From positions 1 through 64,000 of the forward strand of contig JADGPO010000045.1 of NCBI GenBank assembly GCA_017882405.1: a stretch of DNA of 64,000 nt, in the 5' to 3' direction. Position 1 is the stretch's first letter. Every line of letters begins with the position of its first letter. The notes below the pieces were generated by a model, which was not told the DNA's origin, made no database searches, and saw only the letters and a program-made list of their open reading frames with translations. Below are positions 9,219-17,258 of this stretch, piece after piece. The DNA comes from Solirubrobacteraceae bacterium (lineage in GTDB: Bacteria > Actinomycetota > Thermoleophilia > Solirubrobacterales > Solirubrobacteraceae). Both the position numbers and the translations under genes were made by a program.

Positions 9219-10448
9219 ATGGCTCAACCGCCTGCCGAGGTCTCCGAGCGGCTGCTCACCGCCTGGCGTGGCGAGATCCTCGCGGGCACTGTTTACGGGC
9301 TGATCGCCCGGCGCCTGGAGCCCCGCGAGGCCGAGATCCTGAGCAGGATGGCCGAGGCCGAGAGCGGCCACCGCCGAAGGCTGGAGGAGCGGATGACGCA
9401 GCTGGGGATCCCGGTCCCCGACCCGGCCACCGTCAAGGTCCCGCTGTGGCTGCGCCTGCAGACGCGGGTGGCGCCCGCGGACCGCCTGCTGGCCGCGCGC
9501 GAGGCCGCCGAGGACGAAGAGGTCGACGATCTGTACAAGCGCTCCACCGGAGACCCCGAGACCGACCACCTGCTGCGCGAGATCCGCAAGGAGGAGCGCT
9601 CGCACTCGCTCGCGGTGGCCGACATGCGCGCCGGCTCGGGTGCCGAGGGTCCCGTGCTCGCCGGCGCCGAGTCCGGACCGCCCGCGCCCGCCCTGGCCGG
9701 CAACATCGGGGTGGGCGGGTCCGGTTCCGTGCCGGGAGCTCGCGCCCGCCTGGACCGGATCCTCGGCCGCGAGAAGTGGCACTCCAGCGGCGCCAGCTGG
9801 ATCTCGGGCGCGATCTACGGCGCCAACGACGGCCTGGCGGCCGTGTTCGGCATCGTGGCCGGCGTCTCGGGCGCCACCGGCGGCTCGGGTGCGGTGCTGA
9901 CCGCCGGACTGGCGGGGGCGATCGCCTCCGCCCTGTCGATGGCCACCGGCGCGTTCCTGGCCGAGCGCTCCGAGAACGAGGTGGCCGCCGCCAACATAGA
10001 GCGCGAGCGACAGGAGATCGCCGAGCACCCCGAGGAGGAGAAGGAGGAGCTGTCGCTCTTCTACCAGCTCAAGGGCATCGACGTGCAGACTGCCGATCAG
10101 CTCGCCGAGCAGATGGCCAAGCGACCCGACGCGATGCTCCAGGCGCTCGCCACCGAGGAGTTCGGCGTGTCCGTCGGCGGCGGCGGCGACCCGGTTCAGG
10201 CATCGCTCGCCGCCGGGATCTCGACCGGCATCGGCGCGATCATCCCGGTGATCCCGTTCATGATCACCACCGGCACGGGGGCGATCATCGCGGCGGCCGC
10301 GATCTCGCTGGTGGCCCACTTCCTGGTGGGCGCCGCCAAGTCGCTGGTCACGCTGCGCACCTGGTGGTCGGCGGGCCTGGAGATGACCCTGGCCGGCGTG
10401 ATCGTGGGCGGCGCGACGTACCTGGTCGGCCTCGCGCTGCCCACGTAG
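9219..10448 (+). CDS. Ferritin-like domain fused to VIT1/CCC1-type iron-manganese transporter
   Basis: A 409-residue two-part membrane protein. Residues 1-140 form a rubrerythrin-like four-helix segment with diiron-ligand patterns RGEILAG, EAESGHRRR and EERSHS. From about residue 185 comes a VIT1/CCC1 transporter domain (GANDGLAAVFGIVAGVSGAT, then EVAAANIERERQEIA) with about five hydrophobic helices. Similar fusions (MbfA-like) export iron and use the ferritin-like part as a sensor or ferroxidase. The likely role is iron or manganese detoxification at the inner membrane. ATG 9219 follows a 44-base gap from the divergent GNAT gene. Metal specificity is inferred. Confidence 0.85.
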   Translation: MAQPPAEVSERLLTAWRGEILAGTVYGLIARRLEPREAEILSRMAEAESGHRRRLEERMTQLGIPVPDPATVKVPLWLRLQTRVAPADRLLAAREAAEDEEVDDLYKRSTGDPETDHLLREIRKEERSHSLAVADMRAGSGAEGPVLAGAESGPPAPALAGNIGVGGSGSVPGARARLDRILGREKWHSSGASWISGAIYGANDGLAAVFGIVAGVSGATGGSGAVLTAGLAGAIASALSMATGAFLAERSENEVAAANIERERQEIAEHPEEEKEELSLFYQLKGIDVQTADQLAEQMAKRPDAMLQALATEEFGVSVGGGGDPVQASLAAGISTGIGAIIPVIPFMITTGTGAIIAAAAISLVAHFLVGAAKSLVTLRTWWSAGLEMTLAGVIVGGATYLVGLALPT

Positions 10449-10499
10449 CCCGCGGCGCATCAAAACGACACCCCCTCGAGACGGGCCTTGGGCGAGAAG

Positions 10500-11189
10500 T
10501 CAGCTCAGCAGGTCGGCCAGCTGCTCACGCAGCTGCGCCAGCTCCGACTCCAGGACGGCAACCCGGGCCTCCAGGGCCGTCACGTCGAAGGCGGGCGGGA
10601 CCGGCGGCGTGGGCGGCCTGGGCGACGCAGCAGCGGGTGGCAACGACACCGGAGCGGGCGGCGGCGCCGGCGCCTCCGACGCGTCGGCCCCGGTCGCGGC
10701 GCCGCCCAGCAGCTGGGCGTAGCGCTCCTCCTTCTGGCCGGGTCGGCGCTCCAGCCGGACCACATGGCCGCGCGCGATCAGCTCGCGGAGCACCCGCTCC
10801 ACGTCGGCCAGCGTCGGCATCGGGGCCAACCGCTCGCTGCGCTGCTTGAGCTCGCCGGGCGTCTGCGGGCCGCGAAGCAGCAGCACGCCCAGCACGGCCA
10901 GCTGCTCACGGTCCAGGCCAAGGCCCTCCTCGGCGAGATGGCGGTGCTTGACGGCGCGCGAGTTGTGGCCGCTGGCCAGGCGGGCCAGGCCGTACTTCGA
11001 GAGCCGCTGGGCGGCCTCGCGCACGGCGTTCTCGTCGTAGTGGGTGACCGGGTCGCGGTTAGTCGACTGGTTGCACGCGAGGCGCAGCGCGTTGAGCGAC
11101 AGGGGGTACTGCTCGGGCGTGGTCCAACGCTTCTCGATCAGGCAGCCCAGGACCCGCTGCTCGACCGGGGTGAGATCACCGAAATGCAC
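10500..11189 (-). CDS. yceH: YceH family (DUF480/UPF0502) winged-helix protein
   Basis: A 229-residue protein of the YceH family, with two tandem winged-helix domains and no established biochemical function. Family blocks are LTPVEQRVLGCLIEKRWTTP, YPLSLNALRLACNQSTNRDP and VLGVLLLRGPQTPGELKQRS. The C-terminal part is alanine/proline-rich and ends in a short coiled-coil stretch (VTALEARVAVLESELAQLRE), as in other members. It lies 24 bases upstream of the GH31 stop-side boundary in the same direction. Confidence 0.88.
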   Translation of the reverse strand: MHFGDLTPVEQRVLGCLIEKRWTTPEQYPLSLNALRLACNQSTNRDPVTHYDENAVREAAQRLSKYGLARLASGHNSRAVKHRHLAEEGLGLDREQLAVLGVLLLRGPQTPGELKQRSERLAPMPTLADVERVLRELIARGHVVRLERRPGQKEERYAQLLGGAATGADASEAPAPPPAPVSLPPAAASPRPPTPPVPPAFDVTALEARVAVLESELAQLREQLADLLS

Positions 11190-11213
11190 GCGGCGAGCAT
11201 AGTCAGATGCTGC

Positions 11214-13430
11214 TCACAGCGAGCGCTCGGCGAGCGTCACCCGGCGACCGGCTGGCAGCTCCCAGCGTCCGTCGCGCCAGGCGATCCGGCCGCCGTCCGC
11301 CAAGCGCGCCGCGGTGTGTCCCAGCCGCGGCACGCCCCACAGGGTGGCCCTCAGCGGCCGCTCGGCCTCCGGCTCGTCCCCCAGGCCTGAGGCGACGTGC
11401 CAGGCCGGATAGGTGACCACGATCGAGCCCGCCCGCACCCATACCGGGATCCGCTCCAGCGGGGCGTCCACGATCACCTCGCCCCCGCCGTGGACGTACC
11501 GCCCCGACCACGTCTCGATCCACTCCCCCCGCGGCAGCGCCACCTCGCGCTGGCGCGCCCGGTCGTCGAGCACCGGCGCCACCCACAGCGCCGGCCCGTA
11601 GCCGTAGGCGTCGCCCAGCGTCCAGCCGCGCGGATCGTCGGGATCGAGCAGGCAGAGCGGGCGGATGATCGGCATCCCTGTGCGGGCGGCGGTCAGCGCC
11701 GCCGCGTGCACGTACGGGACGAGCTGCTCGTGCAGCAGCACATAGGCGCGATAGCAGTCGAGCACCCGCTCGCCGTAGCGCCACGGCTCCTGCGGCATCC
11801 GGCCGTGAGCGTGCATCAGCGGCGTGAAGCAGCCGAACTGCAGCCAGCGCATCAGCAGCTCCGGAGGGCAGCGCTCCACCAGCCGGTGCCCGAGGTAGCC
11901 ACCGATGTCGTGGGAGAAGTTGGAGATGGCGCTGCAGGCGGCGCTCAGCGCCGCCACCACGAGGACGCGCAGCGACCAGAAGTCCGACACCTGGTCGCCG
12001 CCCCACGTGAGGCCATGGGCGTGCTGGCCGCTCCAGCCGCTGCGGCCGAACAGCACGCCCTTGCCGGGGTGCGCCTCGTCGAGTGCCCGCTGCAAGCACT
12101 GGCGGTGCAGGCCGCCCAGCGCCCACGCCGCCTGCGCTCCGGTGCGCCCGTCCGCCAGCCTGACCCGGTCGGGGATGTAGTAGCCGTCGCCGTCGTCGGC
12201 CTTGATCCCCTCCACCCCCAGCTCGAGGACCCGCTTGGCCGACTCCCGCCACCAGCGCTCGGCCGCCGGGCTGGAGAAGTCGACCGGCGAGCCGGTGCCC
12301 ATCCACCACTGGGACACGAACGGCCGGCCGTCCGGCTCGCGCACGAAGTGCCCGGCGGCGGCCGCGGGGGCGTAGTTGGACGCCGGCAGGGCATGCATGT
12401 GCTCTGACTCGGGCTGCGGCGGGATTTGCCCGTTGCGCGAGTCGAGGTTCACCCACGGCGTGACCCACACCACGGTGCGCACCCCGTCGGCCCGCATCGA
12501 GGAGATCATCCACGCCGCGTCGGGGAACTGGTGGGGGTTGAACTCCCAGGTGTTGTACTGCGTCGCCCACGGCGAGTCGATCACGATCGCGTCCAGGGGG
12601 ATGTTGTGGCGGCGGAAGCCGAGGAAGTCGTCGAGCACGTCGTCCTGGTGCTCGTGCACGTCCCGGCTCTTCCAGAAGCCGTAACCCCATTCGGGCAGCT
12701 GGGCCGGGAAGCCGGTCAACCGGCAGAGCTCACGCAGACGTGCCGCCGGCGTGCGCCCGCACACGATCTCAAGCGTCAGCGGTCCGGCATGCGCCCGTGT
12801 GGAGACCGAGATCCGCTCGCCGGCGAGATCGAAGCACGTGCCGTTGCCGTCGCCGCGGCACCACACGCCGTAGCCGCGGCTGGAGAGCAGCCACGGCACA
12901 GGCGCGCAGTCGCCCTGGGGGATTCCACCCTCGGCGAGCATCTCCGGTGGGCAGTCGGGCCCGGTGTAGCGACGATCGGCGCCCAGCTGGATGTCACGGC
13001 CGGCCTGGTCCAGCCGCGGATGGTGACGCAGGCCGAGGCCCACCAGGCGCTCCTCGGCGCGCCGCTCCCAGTCCAGACCCAGCCGCAGCGGACCGCCCTC
13101 GGCGGTCAAAGCAAGCGACACCCGGTGCTCTGACGGCAATTCGACTACCAGCTCCGCGCCGCGGCCCCCCTCCAGGCGCAGCTCGAGGGTCAGGCCCCGC
13201 TCGCTGCGCGCCACCGGCGACGCGGCCACCGCGCGCTGTACCGGCGCGCGCTCCTCGGAGGCGAGCACTCCCTAGGTGAACTGCAGGAACTGGTCGCGGA
13301 TCTCCCCGTCGACCGCCCACGCGCCGCCGGCGCGCAGCAGCGAGCGGCCGGCGCGGCGAATGACCAGCGAGAACGGCCGCAGCGTCACCTCCACCCGCAG
13401 CACGCGGGTCTCCAGCACCACCTCCTCCAT
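11214..13430 (-). pseudogene. GH31 alpha-glucosidase/alpha-xylosidase interrupted by one in-frame amber codon
   Basis: A glycoside hydrolase family 31 gene of about 738 codons. The N-terminal beta-sandwich (from ATG 13430, ending GEIRDQFLQFT) and the remainder (GVLASEERAPV onward) are in the same frame, separated by a single TAG at 13272-13274. Downstream, the nucleophile region reads GIKADDGDGYY and the acid/base region LTWGGDQVSDFW. RPLCLLDPDD and a C-terminal beta domain follow. A GTG at 13268 could start a product lacking the first ~55 residues of the N-terminal domain. Everything else is intact, so this is a recent mutation, a sequencing error or readthrough. The substrate is probably an alpha-linked glucoside or xyloside. 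Confidence 0.8.
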
Positions 13431-13488
13431 GCGAATCGACACATGCACGTCACCAATGGTTCTCGCCCGCAACGCTCCAACATGCGGT

Positions 13489-13512
13489 CGTTCACGAAAT
13501 GGTCACTGAACG
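13489..13512. promoter_or_regulatory. CGTTCA-N12-TGAACG inverted repeat between GH31 and PHP-GT genes
   Basis: Perfect 6-bp arms at 13489-13494 and 13507-13512 lie in the divergent intergenic gap, about 60 bases from the GH31 start and 50 from the PHP-glycosyltransferase start. The position suits a shared operator. The regulator is unknown, and no regulator gene is adjacent. Confidence 0.3.
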
Positions 13513-13561
13513 TGAGCGCGTTCTTCACGGTTGCCGGCAATAGCAGGCCAATCCTGTAGTC

Positions 13562-15832
13562 ATGAACGAGAACAGCCGCGTCGACATGCATGTGCACTCG
13601 ACAGCGTCGCAGCTGTCGAAGCTGGGGGTGCAGCGTTCGCTGAGCCTGCCGGAATGCGCCACGGAGCCGTGGGAGGTCTACGAGCTGGCCAAGCAGCAGG
13701 GGATGGATTTCGTGACGATCACCGATCACGACACGATCGCGGGCGCGCTGGCGGTCAGCCACCTCCCGGACACGTTCATCTCCGAGGAGCTGACCGTCTC
13801 CTTCAAGGGCGAGGCCCAGGCGGTGCACGTGCTCTGCTACGGCATCACGCCCGCCGACCACGAGTGGCTGCAGGCCCACAACGACGACGTGGAGACGTGC
13901 GCGGCCTACCTGCAGGAGCACGAGATCACCGCCGCCCTCGCCCACCCCTTCTACGCGGTGCAGGCGCCGCTGACCGCCCGCCACCGCCGCCGCCTGGCGC
14001 AGCTGTTCCCGATCTGGGAGACCCGCAACGGGTCCCGCGCCAAGGAGCTCAATCTGCCGGCGTTCGTGTACATCGAGACCCATGGGGGCACCGCCATAGG
14101 TGGGTCCGATGACCACGCCGGAATCGACGTCGGACGCACGTTCACCCAGACCCCGAGGTCGGCCGGTCCGCGGGAGTTCCTGGACCACGTGCGCTCCGGA
14201 CGTGCCGAGGCCCACGGAGCCCAAGGCAGCGCCGCCAAGTGGGCCCACGCGGCGATGGCGCTCGCGGTCCGCAGCCTCGGCGACGCCGACGGCCCCGCCC
14301 AGCCGCCTGATCCCATCGCCGTGCTGGCGATCGTCGAGCGGGTGATGTGCGAGGGTGACGCCCGCCACGGTCAGGTCGGATCGGACCTGGGACCCGAGGA
14401 CGGCCGGACGCTGCTGCGCGCATGGCTTCAGACGATGGAATTGAACATCACCGAGGACGAGCTGCTGGCGCGCCTGCAGGACGGCCGCCTCAGTCACCCG
14501 GACCTCGAGCGCCGCGCCCGGCGCCTGCACGAGCGCCAGCTCGCCGCCGCTGTGTCCGAGCTGGCCGACAGCGTGCAGCACGGACGGCTGGCGCTCGGGG
14601 AGCACGGCGCCCAGCTGTTCAGGGCCTGTATCCCGGCGATCCCCTACGCCGCCGCGGCGGCGTTCCTCGGACGGGAGAAGTTCAAGCTGACCCGCTCGGA
14701 CGGGGACCGGCCACGGGTGGCCCTGGTCGCCGACGGCCTGGGCGCGATGCACGGCGTCACCCACACGGTCCAGCAGATCCGCGACCGCGGGGTTCCGGGA
14801 TACGAGGTGGAGGTGATCGGCACCGACGCCGACGTCGACCGGCGGCTGAGCTCGGTGGCCGAGATCGAGGTTCCGTTCTACCGCGGGCTGACCCTCGGGG
14901 TACCCGGGCTGCCGGCGATCGTCAACGCGCTGGCCGAGGGCCGCTACGACCTCGTGCACCTGTGCTCGCCAGGCCCCGCGGGGATCGGCGCCTGGCTGCT
15001 GGCGAGGGTCCTGGAGCTGCCGGTGGTCGGCAGCTATCACACCGAGCTGGCCGCCTACGCCGGCCTGCGCTCGGGCGACGCCCAGCTCGAGGCGCTCACC
15101 GCCGCCGCGGTCGCCGGCTTCTACGGCAGCTGCGAGGCGGTGCTCTCCCCCAGTCCCAGCTCCGACGAGCGCCTCGCCCGGCTGGGCATCGCGCCCCAGC
15201 GGATCGGCCGCTGGGAGCGGGGCGTCGACCTGGAGCGCTTCGATCCGGGGCTGCGCCGCCCGGGCATGCTCCCCGGCGCGGTCAACGTGCTGTACGCCGG
15301 GCGTCTGACGCGGGAGAAGGGCGTCGATCTGCTCGCCGACGCGTTCCTCGCCGCCCACGCGCGTGACGGCCGACTGCACCTCGTCCTGGCCGGGGGCGGT
15401 CCCGAGGAGGCCACCCTGCGCGAGCGCCTCGGCGGGCAAGCGACGTTCCTCGGGTGGCTGGAGGGAGAGGACCTGGCGCGCGCCTATGCCAGCGCCGACG
15501 CGTTCCTGTTCGCCAGCCAGACCGACACGTTCGGGCAGGTGATCCTCGAGGCCCAGGCCAGCGGCCTGCCGGTGGTGGCCGTCGACGCGGGCGGCCCCGC
15601 CTCGCTGGTCGCCTCGGGGGAGACTGGACTGCTGTGCGCGCCGGAGCCCGAGGCCCTCGCCGCGGCGCTGCTGGCGATCACGACCACCCCGCGGCTGGCC
15701 CGGCGGCTGCGCCAGGCCAGCCTGGCGGCCGTCCAGGAGCGAACCTGGCCGGCGTCGCTGGCCCAGCTGGCCGGCGGCTACCGCAGCGCCCTGAGGCGCA
15801 CGCGCCGACACGGCCGGGCTCGAGTCGCCTGA
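13562..15832 (+). CDS. PHP-domain metallohydrolase fused to GT4 glycosyltransferase
   Basis: A 756-residue two-enzyme fusion. Residues 1-230 are a PHP phosphoesterase domain with metal-ligand motifs DMHVHS (8-13), TDHD (54-57), AHPF (127-130) and GSDDHAG (181-187). From about residue 378 comes a GT-B glycosyltransferase of the GT4 type. It has an N-lobe start RVALVADGLGAMHGVTHTV, the nucleotide-sugar lobe NVLYAGRLTREKGVDLL near 578, and the conserved acidic motif FGQVILEAQASGLPVVAVDA near 655. A helical linker of about 150 residues joins them. A hydrolase plus transferase in one chain suggests processing and building of a glycolipid or glycoside. Substrates are not predictable. Confidence 0.85.
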   Translation: MNENSRVDMHVHSTASQLSKLGVQRSLSLPECATEPWEVYELAKQQGMDFVTITDHDTIAGALAVSHLPDTFISEELTVSFKGEAQAVHVLCYGITPADHEWLQAHNDDVETCAAYLQEHEITAALAHPFYAVQAPLTARHRRRLAQLFPIWETRNGSRAKELNLPAFVYIETHGGTAIGGSDDHAGIDVGRTFTQTPRSAGPREFLDHVRSGRAEAHGAQGSAAKWAHAAMALAVRSLGDADGPAQPPDPIAVLAIVERVMCEGDARHGQVGSDLGPEDGRTLLRAWLQTMELNITEDELLARLQDGRLSHPDLERRARRLHERQLAAAVSELADSVQHGRLALGEHGAQLFRACIPAIPYAAAAAFLGREKFKLTRSDGDRPRVALVADGLGAMHGVTHTVQQIRDRGVPGYEVEVIGTDADVDRRLSSVAEIEVPFYRGLTLGVPGLPAIVNALAEGRYDLVHLCSPGPAGIGAWLLARVLELPVVGSYHTELAAYAGLRSGDAQLEALTAAAVAGFYGSCEAVLSPSPSSDERLARLGIAPQRIGRWERGVDLERFDPGLRRPGMLPGAVNVLYAGRLTREKGVDLLADAFLAAHARDGRLHLVLAGGGPEEATLRERLGGQATFLGWLEGEDLARAYASADAFLFASQTDTFGQVILEAQASGLPVVAVDAGGPASLVASGETGLLCAPEPEALAAALLAITTTPRLARRLRQASLAAVQERTWPASLAQLAGGYRSALRRTRRHGRARVA

Positions 15833-15858
15833 CCGCGCGGCACGCTTCCCTCGTCAGC

Positions 15859-17148
15859 TCAGTAGGGCTTGCTGGGGAGACCGGGGCCGAGCTGGCTGTT
15901 GGCGCGAGCGGCCTCGCTCTCGGCACGGGCCGGCCAGAACACACCGCCCGGGGGTCCGCCGCCGCACCCGCTGCTGTTGCCGGGCGGATGCGTCCACATC
16001 CAGGCGTCGGCAAACGCAAAGCCGGTCTCGGTCGTCGTCTGCGGGCCCAGACCGCGTCCCGGCGGGTTGCAGAGATCCTCGACGCCGTCCCTGACCTTGT
16101 TGTGGTTCAGCAACGGGCCCTGGCCGTTGTCGGCGGTGTCGACGATGAAGTGCGCGCCGCCCGTCTTCTTGGAGATCGCCGTGGCCCATTTGGCCTCGTT
16201 GATCGTCCACGCCTCGTGGGTGTCGTTGGTGAAGAAGCCACGGATCTTGTTGACGCCGATGGCGTTGAGGATCTCGGCCGTGTACCCAACCGAGTTGGAA
16301 TCCGAATACCCGCCCTCGACGTACACGACGGTGTGCGGCAGCGCCTGCATCGCGTTCATCTCATACCGCAGGTCCGCCTCCCACTGGGGCATCGAGTGGT
16401 TCCTGGCGATGCAGCCGGAGGAACCGATTGCGTCGAGCTCGAGCAGCACCACGGCCGGGCGGCGGTCGATCCCCGCCGCCATCGCGTCAACGCGGCTGTG
16501 GAACACCCCGTTGTAGGCGCTGACCTGCGACGGCGTAGGACACCCGCCGAGCTGCGGGTGCAGGAAATAGGTGTTGAAGATGGGGATGCTGCCCGGATCA
16601 GCGGTTTGATTCAGACAGAGGATCTTCTGGGTCTGCTTGAAGATCCCGCTGGCGGTGCCGCCCCAGGAGTAGATCGAGATGCGCTGCGCCTCGGGCTGGC
16701 TGGCGATCTTCGACAGCTGGGCTACCTGGCGGGCCAGGCTGGGCTTGGCGACCAGCTGGTCGTGCAGAGGGCCGAAGGCGAGCTTCTGGGCGAACGTCGC
16801 CCACGACTCATCGACCGGGAGGTTGTCGGGATTGAGGCCCAGCAGTTGCGCGATCGTGCGCGCGGCCGAGCCCTTCGTGGGGCCGGGAACGAAGAAGCGC
16901 GCTCCGGTGAGCGGGTTGGCGCCCGGCGCCTGCGGCAGATCAAGAGGGTTGGCGGGATCGCGCTGGGCCGGATAGGACTCCGTGCACTGCTGCGCGTCGT
17001 GAGGACGGGCATGCGCGGTCCGGGCGCTGGCGCTTGTGATCTGGACTGTTGCGGCGAGCGCGAGCGCCGTCAGCGTGGCAAGAACGAAGCGAAACCGACC
17101 AAGACGGCCGAAAGAACCTGAATGGGCGTGGGATGACATGTATTGCAC
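15859..17148 (-). CDS. Secreted glycoside hydrolase family 6 (cellulase-type) enzyme
   Basis: A protein of about 429 residues with an N-terminal signal peptide (basic GRLGRFRF, hydrophobic VLATLTALALAATV, likely cleavage after ASA). GH6 features include QRISIYSWGG, the LLELDAIGSSGC strand holding the probable catalytic acid, YVEGGYSD, GFFTND, and the C-terminal CNPPGRGLGPQTTTETGF with DAWMWTHPPGNSSGCGG. GH6 enzymes cut beta-1,4-glucan with inversion. The strand that normally reads like RDC reads LGGC here, so the helper aspartate seems absent. GTG 17148 or ATG 17139 could start it; both keep the signal peptide. The upstream region is unusually AT-rich. Confidence 0.85.
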   Translation of the reverse strand: MQYMSSHAHSGSFGRLGRFRFVLATLTALALAATVQITSASARTAHARPHDAQQCTESYPAQRDPANPLDLPQAPGANPLTGARFFVPGPTKGSAARTIAQLLGLNPDNLPVDESWATFAQKLAFGPLHDQLVAKPSLARQVAQLSKIASQPEAQRISIYSWGGTASGIFKQTQKILCLNQTADPGSIPIFNTYFLHPQLGGCPTPSQVSAYNGVFHSRVDAMAAGIDRRPAVVLLELDAIGSSGCIARNHSMPQWEADLRYEMNAMQALPHTVVYVEGGYSDSNSVGYTAEILNAIGVNKIRGFFTNDTHEAWTINEAKWATAISKKTGGAHFIVDTADNGQGPLLNHNKVRDGVEDLCNPPGRGLGPQTTTETGFAFADAWMWTHPPGNSSGCGGGPPGGVFWPARAESEAARANSQLGPGLPSKPY

Positions 17149-17258
17149 ATCGGCAAGTTTCCCAAATATGTAAAGTCAAATAACCGGTGTGTCGTATGAC
17201 CGGCCAGAGGCCGCGCCCAGCCGCCGCGACCAGGGGTCCGGCGCCCGGGGCCACGGCA

